64,000 nucleotides of DNA, from assembly GCF_014653945.1 (NCBI RefSeq), contig NZ_BNAU01000004.1:372001-436000 (forward strand), given 5' to 3'. Below the pieces are notes generated by a model. The model was not told the DNA's origin. It did not search any database and worked only from the letters and a program-made list of their open reading frames with translations. The DNA comes from Amycolatopsis deserti (GTDB lineage Bacteria; Actinomycetota; Actinomycetes; Mycobacteriales; Pseudonocardiaceae). A program made the position numbers and the translations under genes. Below are positions 1 through 8,392 of this stretch, one piece after another; positions within the stretch are counted from its first letter, which is position 1, and each line of letters begins with the position of its first letter.

Positions 1-1570
1 GCTGCGGCAGCGCCGCCAGCGCTTCCGCCGCTCGGCGCACAGCGTCCGGACCGAGGAACACGCCCTCCGCGATCCGGACCAGCCGTCCGGCCCGCACCGC
101 CGCCGCCAGTTCCCGCGGCCCCAAGCCCAGCTCGGCGAGGTCGTCGGCCTCGGGGGCGCGGAACGGCTGCCCCCGGAAGCGCTCGTCCAGCCGCTCCAGG
201 GCCGACAGGACCCGCGCGGGCAGCCCCGCGCCCGGGCGCCGCACGATCCCCTCGGCGATCTGCAATCCCGTGCCGTCCAGTGCGGCCGGCACCAGCTCGG
301 CCGCGGGCAGGTCCACCGCCTGCCGCAGCGCCTCCACCGGCATCCCGGCCGCCACCGGGTGACGAGCTGACCACTCGTCGAACCGCGACAGCGCCTTCTC
401 GCGCGCCCGCGCGAGGGCGTCGTCGTCCACGACCCACTCGCCGATCCGCTTGCCGGCCAACGGAAAACCCATCGCCCGCACCTCGCTCGCCCGCGCGATC
501 GGCGGTGGCGCCACGCGTCCGGCCGCCAGCTCCGCCGCCCGCGCCCGCGCCGAGCCGCGACGCCGCAGTGGCGGCGGCCGCACGTCCAGCACCGTGATCC
601 CGGCCGCGATGCGGTGCTCGCCCGGGTCCCGCAGCAGCCCGGTGTCCCCGATCCGCAGCGGCAACGCCTCCCGCAGCCGCAACCGCGCCGCGTCCGTCCC
701 GAGTGGACGGACGTGCACCGGCACCGCCGCCGCACCCAGGTGCAGCACCAGCTCCCGATGCAAGTCCCCTTGCGCCCGCACGGCCACGTCCACCTCCGAG
801 GTGTGCACCCACGCCCCGGGCGTCAGCAACGCGTTCCCGCGCCGCACCCGGTCGCGGTCCACGCCGCGCAGGTTCACCGCGACCCGCGCCACCGCGGTCA
901 CCTCGGTCTCCGCCTCCCCGAGCGACTGCAGGCCACGCACGCTCACCCGCTCGCCGCCCAGCTCCAGCTCGTCCCCGGCGCGCAGGGTGCCGCCCGCGAG
1001 CGTCCCGGTCACGACCGTGCCGGCGCCGCGCACCGTGAACGCCCGGTCCACCCACAGCCGCACGTCGGCCGCCGGATCCGGCGCGGGCAGCCGGTCGACC
1101 AGCGCGCACAGCGCCCTCCGCACCGGCGCCAGGTCCCCGCCGCGCCCGATCGGCACCGCGTCGACCCGGCCCAGCACCGCCAGGTGGGAAAGCGCTTCCT
1201 CCGCCGCCGGCCGTGGATCGGCCAGGTCGGCTTTGGTCACCACGAGCAGCGCGTGCCGGACGCCGAGCGCCGCCAGCGCCGCCACGTGCTCGGCCGACTG
1301 CGGCATCCACCCCTCGTCCGCGGCGACGACAAACACCACGGCCGGCACCGGACCCACCCCGGCCAGCATGTTCGGCACGAACCGCTCGTGCCCGGGCACG
1401 TCGACGAACGCCAGCCGCCGCCCGTCGATCTCCGTCCACGCGAACCCCAGCTCGATCGTCAGCCCCCGGCGCTGCTCCTCCGCCAGCCGGTCGGGCCAGG
1501 TGCCGGTGAGCCGCTCGACCAGCGTCGACTTGCCGTGGTCGACGTGCCCCGCGGTCGCTACGACGTACAT
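1..1570 (-). CDS. selB: Selenocysteine-specific elongation factor SelB (3' end outside window)
   Basis: SelB is the GTPase that carries selenocysteyl-tRNA(Sec) to the ribosome at recoded UGA codons. The translation starts MYVVATAGHVDHGKSTLVER, giving the P-loop GHVDHGKS at once; the switch region RRGLTIELGFAW, the G3 motif DVPGHERFVPNML and a G4-type VTKAD follow, as in SelB rather than EF-Tu. The ATG at 1570-1568 overlaps the end of selA by 13 bases, so the two are translationally coupled. About 523 codons are visible; SelB proteins of actinobacteria are usually near 580-600 residues, so only the C-terminal winged-helix part that reads the SECIS RNA is partly cut off at the left edge. Confidence 0.95.
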   Translation of the reverse strand, partial: MYVVATAGHVDHGKSTLVERLTGTWPDRLAEEQRRGLTIELGFAWTEIDGRRLAFVDVPGHERFVPNMLAGVGPVPAVVFVVAADEGWMPQSAEHVAALAALGVRHALLVVTKADLADPRPAAEEALSHLAVLGRVDAVPIGRGGDLAPVRRALCALVDRLPAPDPAADVRLWVDRAFTVRGAGTVVTGTLAGGTLRAGDELELGGERVSVRGLQSLGEAETEVTAVARVAVNLRGVDRDRVRRGNALLTPGAWVHTSEVDVAVRAQGDLHRELVLHLGAAAVPVHVRPLGTDAARLRLREALPLRIGDTGLLRDPGEHRIAAGITVLDVRPPPLRRRGSARARAAELAAGRVAPPPIARASEVRAMGFPLAGKRIGEWVVDDDALARAREKALSRFDEWSARHPVAAGMPVEALRQAVDLPAAELVPAALDGTGLQIAEGIVRRPGAGLPARVLSALERLDERFRGQPFRAPEADDLAELGLGPRELAAAVRAGRLVRIAEGVFLGPDAVRRAAEALAALPQ

Positions 1571-2838
1571 GCGCGCACCGCCGCGAGCAGCAGTTCGTCC
1601 TCGTCCGGGCCGACCGTGCGCAGATCCAGCAGGCACCGGCCGTGCTCGACGCGGCCCACCACCGACGGCGTCCCGGTCCGCAGCGGTTCCGCGCACGACT
1701 CGGGCAGGCTGACCGCGACCGACGGCAGCTCCACGCCGGGCGCCCCGCCGCCACCGACGGCCGCCCGGCACTCCACCACGCTCGCGCCCGGAATCCGCGC
1801 GGCCAGCGCTTCCGCCCGGCGGCGCAGCTCCGCCACCTCGACGACGAGCGCCCGCGCGACCGGCGGTTCGGGTCCCCGCAGGGTCGCCTCCAGCGCGGCG
1901 AGGGTCAACTTGTCGACCCGCAACGCCCGGGCGGCGGGATGACGGCGCAACCGCTCCACCAGCTCGGCCGAGCCCAGCAGCAGCCCGGCCTGCGGGCCGC
2001 CGAGGAGCTTGTCCCCGCTCGCGGTCACCAGATCGGCGCCGTCACGCAGGGCCGTGGTGGCGTCCGGCTCGTCCGGCAGCACCGGGTGCGGCGCCAGCAG
2101 CCCGGAGCCGATGTCGACGACCAGCGGCACGTCCAGCGTCGCGAGTTCACGCACCGACGCCTCGGCGGTGAAGCCGGTGACCCGGAAGTTCGACGGGTGC
2201 ACCTTCAGCACGAACCCGGTGTCCGGGCCGAGCGCGGCCGCGTAGTCGCGCAGGCTCGTCCGGTTCGTCGTGCCGACCTCGCGCAGCCGCGCGCCGGTGG
2301 ACGCCAGCAACTCGGGGATGCGGAACCCGTCGCCGATCTCGACCAGCTCGCCGCGGCTGATCACGATCTCCTTGCCCGGCGCGAGCGCGAGCGCGGCCAG
2401 GAGCAGGGCCGCGGCGTTGTTGTTCACCACATGCACCCCGCCCGCGGCAGGCACCGCGTCGGCGAGCGCGGCCAGCACACCGCGGCCCCGGCGGGCCCGG
2501 CGGCCGGTCGCGAGGTCGAACTCGACGTCGGTGCTCCGTCCGGCGGTGACCACCGCGTCCAGCGCGGCCTGCGACAACGGCGCCCGGCCGAGGTTGGTGT
2601 GCACGACGACCCCGGTCGCGTTGACCACCGGCCGCAGCGTGGTCGCGGACGGCGGCAGCGCCGCGATGGCCTGCTCGGCGACCTGCTCCGGCTCGATCTC
2701 CCCGGCCCGCGCCCGCTCCTGCGCCGCCACCACCGCGGCCTTGACCAGGGCGCGGCCGAGCACGCGCTCCGCCTCGGCCAGGCGCGGGTGCGCGAGCAGC
2801 ACGTCGGTGCGCGGCACCCGGCGACGGGGGTCCGCCAC
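1558..2838 (-). CDS. selA: L-seryl-tRNA(Sec) selenium transferase SelA
   Basis: SelA is a PLP enzyme that converts seryl-tRNA(Sec) to selenocysteyl-tRNA(Sec) using selenophosphate from SelD. At 426 residues it has the normal bacterial length (homodecamer type). Visible signatures are the N-terminal tRNA-binding region, NATGVVVHTNLGRAPLS near residue 70, and the PLP-lysine motif SGDKLLGGPQAG around residue 280. The ATG at 2838 lies 18 bases from the tRNA-Sec gene, which is upstream on the same strand; selA then overlaps selB, so tRNA-Sec, selA and selB probably form one leftward unit. No missing residues or damage seen. Confidence 0.96.
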   Translation of the reverse strand: MADPRRRVPRTDVLLAHPRLAEAERVLGRALVKAAVVAAQERARAGEIEPEQVAEQAIAALPPSATTLRPVVNATGVVVHTNLGRAPLSQAALDAVVTAGRSTDVEFDLATGRRARRGRGVLAALADAVPAAGGVHVVNNNAAALLLAALALAPGKEIVISRGELVEIGDGFRIPELLASTGARLREVGTTNRTSLRDYAAALGPDTGFVLKVHPSNFRVTGFTAEASVRELATLDVPLVVDIGSGLLAPHPVLPDEPDATTALRDGADLVTASGDKLLGGPQAGLLLGSAELVERLRRHPAARALRVDKLTLAALEATLRGPEPPVARALVVEVAELRRRAEALAARIPGASVVECRAAVGGGGAPGVELPSVAVSLPESCAEPLRTGTPSVVGRVEHGRCLLDLRTVGPDEDELLLAAVRACTS

Positions 2839-2856
2839 TGTCCGCTCCTCCCTGGG

Positions 2857-2951
2857 TGGCGGAGGCGGACGGGAATCGAACCCGCCAGCGACAGTGCCTG
2901 CCGCTCAACGGTTTTGAAGACCGCGCCGGCCACCAGACCGGATACGCCTCC
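2857..2951 (-). tRNA. selC: tRNA-Sec, anticodon UCA
   Basis: Read on the minus strand this is a 95-nt tRNA, the same length as E. coli selC, with an extended variable arm and the anticodon UCA (complement of 2915-2917) in a loop closed by a GGTC.T/A.AACC stem. The acceptor 5' strand GGAGGCG (2951-2945) pairs with CGCCTCC (2867-2861), followed by an encoded G-CCA end at 2860-2857. The T arm contains GGTTCGATTCCC. Bacterial tRNA-Sec has an 8-bp acceptor; here the eighth position would be U opposite C, so only seven acceptor pairs are canonical. Confidence 0.95.
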
Positions 2952-3017
2952 CTGCGGGATACCCCATGATCGCAACTTCGCGCGGCCGCCGCAGCGCGAA
3001 AACGGCACGATGAGGGC

Positions 3018-4010
3018 ATGGGCCATCGACTGACGCAGTACGCGCACGGCGGCGGGTGCGCGTGCAAGATCCCGCCCGGCGAGCTGGAGGACGTGGTGCG
3101 CGGGCTGGTCGGCAGGCAGCCCTCGGATCCGGTGGGCGAACTGGTGGTCGGCCTTGACGACGGTGACGACGCGGCCGCGGTGCGGATCCGCGACGGGCTC
3201 GCGCTGATCGCGACCACGGACTTCTTCACGCCGGTGGTCGACGACGCCTACGACTGGGGGCGCATCGCGGCGGCCAACGCGTTGTCCGACGTCTACGCGA
3301 TGGGCGGCCGTCCGGTTGTGGCGGTCAACCTGCTGGGCTGGCCGCGCGAGGTGCTGCCGTTCGAGCTGGCGGCGGAGGCGCTGCGCGGCGGAGCGGACGT
3401 CTGCGCCGACGCCGGCTGCCACCTCGCGGGCGGGCACAGCGTCGACGACCCGGAGCCGAAGTACGGGCTCGCGGTGACCGGCGTCGGCGCCCCGGACCGG
3501 CTGCTGCGCAACGATTCCGCCCGGCCCGGGATGGCGTTGTCGCTGACCAAGCCGCTGGGCATCGGCGTGCTGAACTCGCGGCACAAGGCGACCGGCGAGC
3601 GGTTCCCCGAGGCCGTCGACGTGATGACCACCCTCAACGCCCCGGCCGCCCGGGCCGCGCTCGACGCCGGGATCACCGCGGCCACCGACGTGACCGGGTT
3701 CGGCCTGCTCGGGCACCTGTACAAGATGGCGCGCGCCAGCGGGGTCACCGCCGTCGTGGACGCCGCCGCGGTGTCCTATGTGGAGGGAGCACGGGCGGCT
3801 CTGGCGGCGGGTTACGTCAGCGGCGGCACGCGGCGCAACCTCGACTGGGTCCGGCCGCACACCGACCTGTCCGCGGTGCGCGAAGAGGAGGCCCTGCTAC
3901 TGGCCGACGCCCAGACCTCGGGCGGCCTCCTGCTGGCCGGGGAGATCCCGGGCGCCCCGGTGATCGGCGAGTTCGTCCCGCGCGGCGAGCACGTCGTGGT
4001 GGTGCGCTGA
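3018..4010 (+). CDS. selD: Selenide, water dikinase (selenophosphate synthase) SelD
   Basis: SelD makes selenophosphate, the selenium donor for SelA, from selenide and ATP. The 330-residue protein opens MGHRLTQYAHGGGCACKIPP; Cys14 and Lys17 match the catalytic Cys17/Lys20 of the E. coli enzyme, so this is a Cys form, not itself a selenoprotein. Further family signatures are DDAAAVRI, TTDFFTPVVDD, the GGHSVDDPEPKYG loop and TDVTGFGLLGHL. It is divergent from the tRNA-Sec/selA/selB unit with only 66 bases between. No well-placed Shine-Dalgarno sequence is visible (GAGGG ends one base before the ATG), so a leaderless start is possible. Confidence 0.96.
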   Translation: MGHRLTQYAHGGGCACKIPPGELEDVVRGLVGRQPSDPVGELVVGLDDGDDAAAVRIRDGLALIATTDFFTPVVDDAYDWGRIAAANALSDVYAMGGRPVVAVNLLGWPREVLPFELAAEALRGGADVCADAGCHLAGGHSVDDPEPKYGLAVTGVGAPDRLLRNDSARPGMALSLTKPLGIGVLNSRHKATGERFPEAVDVMTTLNAPAARAALDAGITAATDVTGFGLLGHLYKMARASGVTAVVDAAAVSYVEGARAALAAGYVSGGTRRNLDWVRPHTDLSAVREEEALLLADAQTSGGLLLAGEIPGAPVIGEFVPRGEHVVVVR

Positions 4011-4041
4011 TCGAGGAACCGGCCCCGGCCGGACCGCGCTG

Positions 4042-4241
4042 CGCCCCGATGACGATCTCCTCGAACGGCTGGCGGACGACCGAAGCCGCTTCCTCCGCGA
4101 CCCGACGCAGGAATACGAGGCGGCCTTTCCATCCGACCTGCTCCCGCTGACGTGGGCGGAGCGGCTGTGGGTGGCGGCCGTCATCGGCGCGTTGTTCGTG
4201 TACCACCTGCTACTGGTGTCGGCGTGGCCCCACCTGTGCGG
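4042..4241 (+). other. Out-of-frame probable N-terminus of the ATPase gene that follows
   Basis: In the frame of position 4042 this stretch encodes an uninterrupted segment with the codon usage of a real gene (third positions mostly G or C): an acidic start (DDDLLERLADD), then a transmembrane-like stretch (VAAVIGALFVYHLLLVSAW, about 4171-4230). The following ATPase reads in another frame. No ATG, GTG or TTG opens this frame between the in-frame stop at 3961 and 4171. The simplest reading is that this is the true N-terminal part of the downstream protein, separated from it by a frameshift near 4230-4245, either a real mutation or a sequencing error. Confidence 0.55.
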
Positions 4242-5855
4242 GATGCGATCAACGGGATGCCCGGCGAACCCGTGCACCCGCTCCGGCAGCGACACGCTTA
4301 CCAGCAGATCGTTCTTCCCGCCGCGGCTGAGTGGATCAACGGCCGGCGCGAACCACCGGACGCCACCACCCTCGGCTACCGGGCAGTGCGGGACATCTAC
4401 GCCGAATCCCCCACCGCCACCCCGGTGATCACAGTCGCCGGGGAACGCCTGCGCACCGCCGTCAAGCGATCGGCGACCGGGGCGATCGCGCTCGCCGGGC
4501 ACCGCGGGGTCGGCAAGACCACCGCGATCCGCTTCGTCGCCGACGGGGTGCTCGGTGACCAGGACCGGCCGCCGCTCGCCGTGGTCGCGTCCGCGCCCGC
4601 CCGCTACGACGCCCGCGACTTCGTCCTCTACCTGCACGCCCTGCTGTGCAAGGAGGTCATCACCCGCACCCACGGCGGCGGGCAGCCGCACCGCTGGGCC
4701 ACCTTCGCACGCCTGGCGGCCCCGGTCCGGCGGCGTGAACGCGCCGCGCACGTCCTCCGCTCCCTGCTGGCCCACCTCGTCGCGATCGCGGTGCCGGTGC
4801 TGCTCGGCGCGTGGGCGTGGGGGCGGCCGCCGCTGGACTTCGTCACCGATCCGCCGCCGCTGTCCAGCGACCTGACCGGCTGGCGGATCGCCGTGCTGGT
4901 GCTCGCCGGCCTCGTCGCGCTGGTCGTCGTGGTCGACCTGGGCGCATTCGCCTGGCGGGCGGTGCGCGGGCTGCGCCCGCAGCGGCCGGCCGACGCACGC
5001 CTGCGCGAGCTGCGCGCGATCGCCGGGCAGCTGCTGCGGCGCATCCGGTTCCTGCAGACCTACACCACCGGCTGGTCCGGCAAGCTCACCCTGCCGCTGA
5101 AGAGCGAGGCCGGCTGGACCCGCTCCACGCAGAGCGCCGAACAGCAGCTCAGCCACCCCGAGGTGGTCGACGAATTCCGCGCCTTCGCCGAACACGCGGC
5201 GGAGGTGCTGCGGGCCACCTTCGAGCGCCGCGGCATCCCCGCGCGCGACGCGTTCGACAGCGCCTTCTCCGAAATGGTGCGGCTGGACAACTTCACCCCC
5301 GACGACACGCGGAACTGGATCAGCCGCCGCGTGCTCGGGCTGCCGGAGCAGTTCGTCTGCCTGTGCCACTGCCTGTCCGGCGGCCTGCCCCGGGATCTGC
5401 GGCGCACCGTCGTCGAACTGCTCGACGTGCCTGCCGGTCAACCGCTGAGCGCCGTCGTCGAGGTGCTGGTCCGGCGCGAACTGGACCGCAAGGCGCACGC
5501 CTTCACCGGGGCCGCGCGCGGGATCGAGCCCTCTCCGGAGCGGTCCGGCCTCATCGCGGACCTGGTGTCGATCCCGACCGTGCGCGGGCCCGGGGAGCTG
5601 CGCGCGCTGGCGGCGAAGATCGACTCGGGCGAAGGGCTCGCCGCGCTGCGCACGCAGGCCGCCGCGTACCTGCAGTTCAGCGCGACGATCCTGGAGGTGT
5701 TCACCGACGATCTCACCCGCGACCGGCTGTACGGCGTGCCCGGCGGCGAGCCGCAGCTGCTCGCGCTGGCCCGCCAGCAGATGGCGTTCGACCCGCGGGT
5801 GTCGATGGACCTGCTGGCCTCCTTCCGCGCCGCGCGCGGGCTCGCGGTGGAATAG
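4152..5855 (+). CDS. P-loop ATPase with inserted membrane helices, apparent frameshift near its start
   Basis: Function unknown. From about residue 32 on the protein looks genuine: a Walker A motif (LAGHRGVGKTTAIRF, near residue 120), then two transmembrane helices (around LLAHLVAIAVPVLLGAWAWG and IAVLVLAGLVALVVVVDLGA, roughly residues 205-265) inserted after the P-loop, then a long soluble alpha-helical C-terminal half. Membrane helices inside a P-loop domain are typical of KAP-type NTPases, but no clear Walker B was identified, so that assignment is tentative. The first 30 codons have poor GC3 while another frame over the same bases codes well (see 4042-4241), so the annotated GTG start at 4152 is probably not the native one. 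It lies just after selD and before the CoA-binding gene, with no functional link evident. Confidence 0.6.
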   Translation: MGGAAVGGGRHRRVVRVPPATGVGVAPPVRDAINGMPGEPVHPLRQRHAYQQIVLPAAAEWINGRREPPDATTLGYRAVRDIYAESPTATPVITVAGERLRTAVKRSATGAIALAGHRGVGKTTAIRFVADGVLGDQDRPPLAVVASAPARYDARDFVLYLHALLCKEVITRTHGGGQPHRWATFARLAAPVRRRERAAHVLRSLLAHLVAIAVPVLLGAWAWGRPPLDFVTDPPPLSSDLTGWRIAVLVLAGLVALVVVVDLGAFAWRAVRGLRPQRPADARLRELRAIAGQLLRRIRFLQTYTTGWSGKLTLPLKSEAGWTRSTQSAEQQLSHPEVVDEFRAFAEHAAEVLRATFERRGIPARDAFDSAFSEMVRLDNFTPDDTRNWISRRVLGLPEQFVCLCHCLSGGLPRDLRRTVVELLDVPAGQPLSAVVEVLVRRELDRKAHAFTGAARGIEPSPERSGLIADLVSIPTVRGPGELRALAAKIDSGEGLAALRTQAAAYLQFSATILEVFTDDLTRDRLYGVPGGEPQLLALARQQMAFDPRVSMDLLASFRAARGLAVE

Positions 5856-5883
5856 CGCCTGCTCGGCGGCGGTTTCCACAGAC

Positions 5884-6288
5884 ATGGCCGACCTAGCCGA
5901 AGAAGTCCTGAAAGCCGCGAAGACCATCGCCGTGGTGGGGCTGAGCCGCGACCCGGCGAAGGCCGCGCACTCGGTCCCGGCCGCGATGCAGGCCGCCGGC
6001 TTCCGGGTGATCCCGGTGCACCCCTCCGCCGACGAACTCCTCGGCGAGAAGGTCTACCGGCGCCTCACCGACATCCCCGAGCCGGTGGACATCGTCGACG
6101 TCTTCCGCCCCTCGCGCGAAGCGCCCGGCGTGGCCGAGCAGGCCGTCGCCATCGGGGCGAAGACGTTGTGGCTGCAGCAGGGCATCGTGTCGCCGGAGGC
6201 CCGGCGCATCGCCGAGGCCGGCGGGCTGAACTACGTCGAGGACCGCTGCATCGCGGTCGTCCGCGCGCTCGGCCGCATCACGCGATGA
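5884..6288 (+). CDS. CoA-binding domain protein (YccU family)
   Basis: A 134-residue single-domain protein of the CoA_binding_2 (YccU-like) family, a Rossmann fold related to the CoA-binding part of succinyl-CoA synthetase. The nucleotide-binding start TIAVVGLSRDPAKAAHSV, the VIPVHPSADELLGEKVYRRL segment and the ending TLWLQQGIVS...GLNYVEDRCIAV are characteristic. Its physiological role is not established. The stop overlaps the convergent SDR gene by 11 bases. The ATG at 5884 follows the ATPase stop by 28 bases. Confidence 0.88.
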   Translation: MADLAEEVLKAAKTIAVVGLSRDPAKAAHSVPAAMQAAGFRVIPVHPSADELLGEKVYRRLTDIPEPVDIVDVFRPSREAPGVAEQAVAIGAKTLWLQQGIVSPEARRIAEAGGLNYVEDRCIAVVRALGRITR

Positions 6289-7057
6289 CGCACCGCGCGG
6301 TCAGCCCGCCGTCCACCGGCAGGCACACCCCGTTCACGTAGGCCGCCTCGTCCGAGGCGAGGAACACCGCCGCGGCGGCCACGTCCCACGGGCTGCCCAT
6401 CCGTCCGGTCGGGCTGGCCGCGTGCCGCCGCTCCAGCTCACCGGGGTCGGCCGCGATCCCCCGTGTCACCAGGGGCGTTTCGATCAGCCCGGGCAGGATC
6501 GCGTTCACCCGGATCCCGCTCGCCGCGTACCGCAGTGCGAGCGACACCGTCAGCTGGTTCACCGCCGCCTTGGCCGCGCTGTAGGCCGGGTAGACGTAAC
6601 CGGTGTCGCGGACCGAGGCGATCGACGAGACGTTCACGATGGCGCCGCCCGCCTCGAGCATCTTGGGCACCACGTATTTGCAGGTCAGGAACACCGGCCG
6701 CAGGTTCACCGCCAGCGCGGCGTCCCACTCCGGCAGGGACAGGTCCACCACGTCCCCGACCCGGGTCGCGCCGACGTTGTTGTGCAGCACCGACGGCGGC
6801 CCGAGCACGGATGCGGCCTCGACGGCGGCGGCGACCTGCGCTTCGTCCGTGACGTCCGCGGTCAGCGCCACGGCTTCCCCGCCCGCCGCCGTGATCTCCG
6901 CGGCCGTGCGCGCCGCCTCCGAGGCGCGGATGTCGATCGCCGCGACCCGCGCCCCCTCTCGCGCGAACGCGAGCGCCGCCGCCTTGCCGTTGCTCATCCC
7001 GTCGCCGCTGGACCCCGCGCCGAAGACGAGCGCCACCTTGCCGGCCAGTCTCCCCAT
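6278..7057 (-). CDS. Short-chain dehydrogenase/reductase
   Basis: A classical SDR of 259 residues, using NAD(P)(H) on an unknown alcohol or ketone. Visible: cofactor loop ALVFGAGSSGDGMSNG (a longer variant of TGxxxGxG), Asp in AAIDIRAS suggesting NAD preference, the HNNVG motif (variant of NNAG), catalytic Ser in NVSSIAS, YPAYSAAK giving the YxxxK pair, and the C-terminal VDGG. The ATG at 7057 begins MGRLAGKVALV. It is divergent from the PucR regulator at 7166, with 108 bases between, so that regulator may control it. Confidence 0.9.
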   Translation of the reverse strand: MGRLAGKVALVFGAGSSGDGMSNGKAAALAFAREGARVAAIDIRASEAARTAAEITAAGGEAVALTADVTDEAQVAAAVEAASVLGPPSVLHNNVGATRVGDVVDLSLPEWDAALAVNLRPVFLTCKYVVPKMLEAGGAIVNVSSIASVRDTGYVYPAYSAAKAAVNQLTVSLALRYAASGIRVNAILPGLIETPLVTRGIAADPGELERRHAASPTGRMGSPWDVAAAAVFLASDEAAYVNGVCLPVDGGLTARCVIA

Positions 7058-7165
7058 GCGCCGCAGTATCGGCACGCCACCGGCGCACCGGGAACCGCCG
7101 GGCGTCGAAGATCGCGCGGCGGCCGTTCCGACAACCAGAGGAACGGGCTGGTGGATCATGGGTCC

Positions 7166-8272
7166 ATGGTCGAGAGCGAACTGCAGCGGAGGGTGGACGC
7201 GCTCGCCGAAGACCTCGGCCGGTCGGTGGCGATCAACGATCCGTCGGTCCGGCTGCTCTGCGCGAGCAGGCACTTCGGTGACGAGGACGCCGTGCGGGTG
7301 CGGGCGATGCTGCAGCGCAGCGCGGGCAGCGAGGCGATCGGCCACATCCTCGCGCAGGGCGTGACCCGCTGGACCGGCCCCGGCGTCATCCCGCCGCGGC
7401 CCGACCTGGACATGCTCGCCCGCGTCAGCATGCCGCTGCGCTGGCGCGGCACCCTGCTCGGCCTGCTGATGGTCATCGACCCGGACGGCTCGCTCACCGC
7501 CGCCGACCTGGACACGATCAAGGCCGCCGCCGAACCGATGGCCGCCCTGCTCTACCGGGACTTCCTGGTCGCCGACTCCGAACGCGCGGCCCGCGAGGAG
7601 AACCTCCGCAGGCTGCTCAGCGGCGAACCGGCCGACCGCGCCGGCCTCGCCGGCGACTCCGCCACGGTGCTGATCGCCGAGGTCATCGACGGTGCGAGCG
7701 CCTGGACCGAGGTCGCCCTGCGCACCGCGCTGGAAGCCGCCACCCGTGGCCGCGAACCGTCCTTCTACGTCTCCGGTCATCAGGGCGTGCTGCTGGGCGG
7801 CGCCGATCCGGCGGTGATCGTCCGGCAGGTGACGGACGTGCTCGGCCGCTCCGCCCGCTGCGTGGTCGGCGTCGGCACCGGCGGAACACCCCGGATCGCC
7901 CGGGACCGCGCCGCCACCGCCGTCCGGGCCGCCGCGACGCTGCCGCGCTTCGACGGCATCGCCCACTGGGACGACCTCGGCGCCTACGGCCTCCTCCTGC
8001 GCATCTCCGCCCCGGCCCGGGCGCACCTGCCGGAACCGCTGCTCGACCTGCTCGCCCAGGACACCAGCGGCCGGCTGGTGGAGACCCTCGCCGCCTACCT
8101 CGACCACGCCGGGTCGAGCCTGGACACCGCCGCCGCGCTGCACATCCACCGCACGTCGCTGTACTACCGGCTGCACCGGATCGAGGAGATCACCGGGCTC
8201 GACCTCGGCGACGGCGAGCACCGCCTCACCCTGCACCTCGGCCTGCGGCTGCTCCCCCTGGTGCGGGACTGA
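7166..8272 (+). CDS. PucR/CdaR-type transcriptional regulator
   Basis: A 368-residue regulator with the C-terminal helix-turn-helix of the PucR/CdaR family: the last 60 residues (LVETLAAYLDHAGSSLDTAA, then LHIHRTSLYYRLHRIEEITG) are the signature segment. The N-terminal two thirds resemble a GAF-like sensory region (LRWRGTLLGLLMVID) and the GGDEF-like linker typical of the family. The ATG at 7166 is chosen; an in-frame GTG at 7151 is possible. Members often sense metabolites and control adjacent catabolic or transport genes; here the neighbours are the divergent SDR and the downstream MHS-type transporter 120 bases away. Confidence 0.9.
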   Translation: MVESELQRRVDALAEDLGRSVAINDPSVRLLCASRHFGDEDAVRVRAMLQRSAGSEAIGHILAQGVTRWTGPGVIPPRPDLDMLARVSMPLRWRGTLLGLLMVIDPDGSLTAADLDTIKAAAEPMAALLYRDFLVADSERAAREENLRRLLSGEPADRAGLAGDSATVLIAEVIDGASAWTEVALRTALEAATRGREPSFYVSGHQGVLLGGADPAVIVRQVTDVLGRSARCVVGVGTGGTPRIARDRAATAVRAAATLPRFDGIAHWDDLGAYGLLLRISAPARAHLPEPLLDLLAQDTSGRLVETLAAYLDHAGSSLDTAAALHIHRTSLYYRLHRIEEITGLDLGDGEHRLTLHLGLRLLPLVRD

Positions 8273-8392
8273 CCTGGGCGTTTCGACAGGATGAGGAAAG
8301 ACGGCAGGCAAAACCCGACCACCGTAGGTCGTCAGCGGGCGGGGTGGCGCAGATACTCCGACCCGGATCACCAGGCCCCGAAGGAGCAGCCG

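Noticed and set aside
4152-4250. GTG at 4152 as the true start of the ATPase
   Set aside because: The first 30 codons have low GC3 and low-complexity residues, whereas another frame over the same bases codes well; kept only as the formal start.
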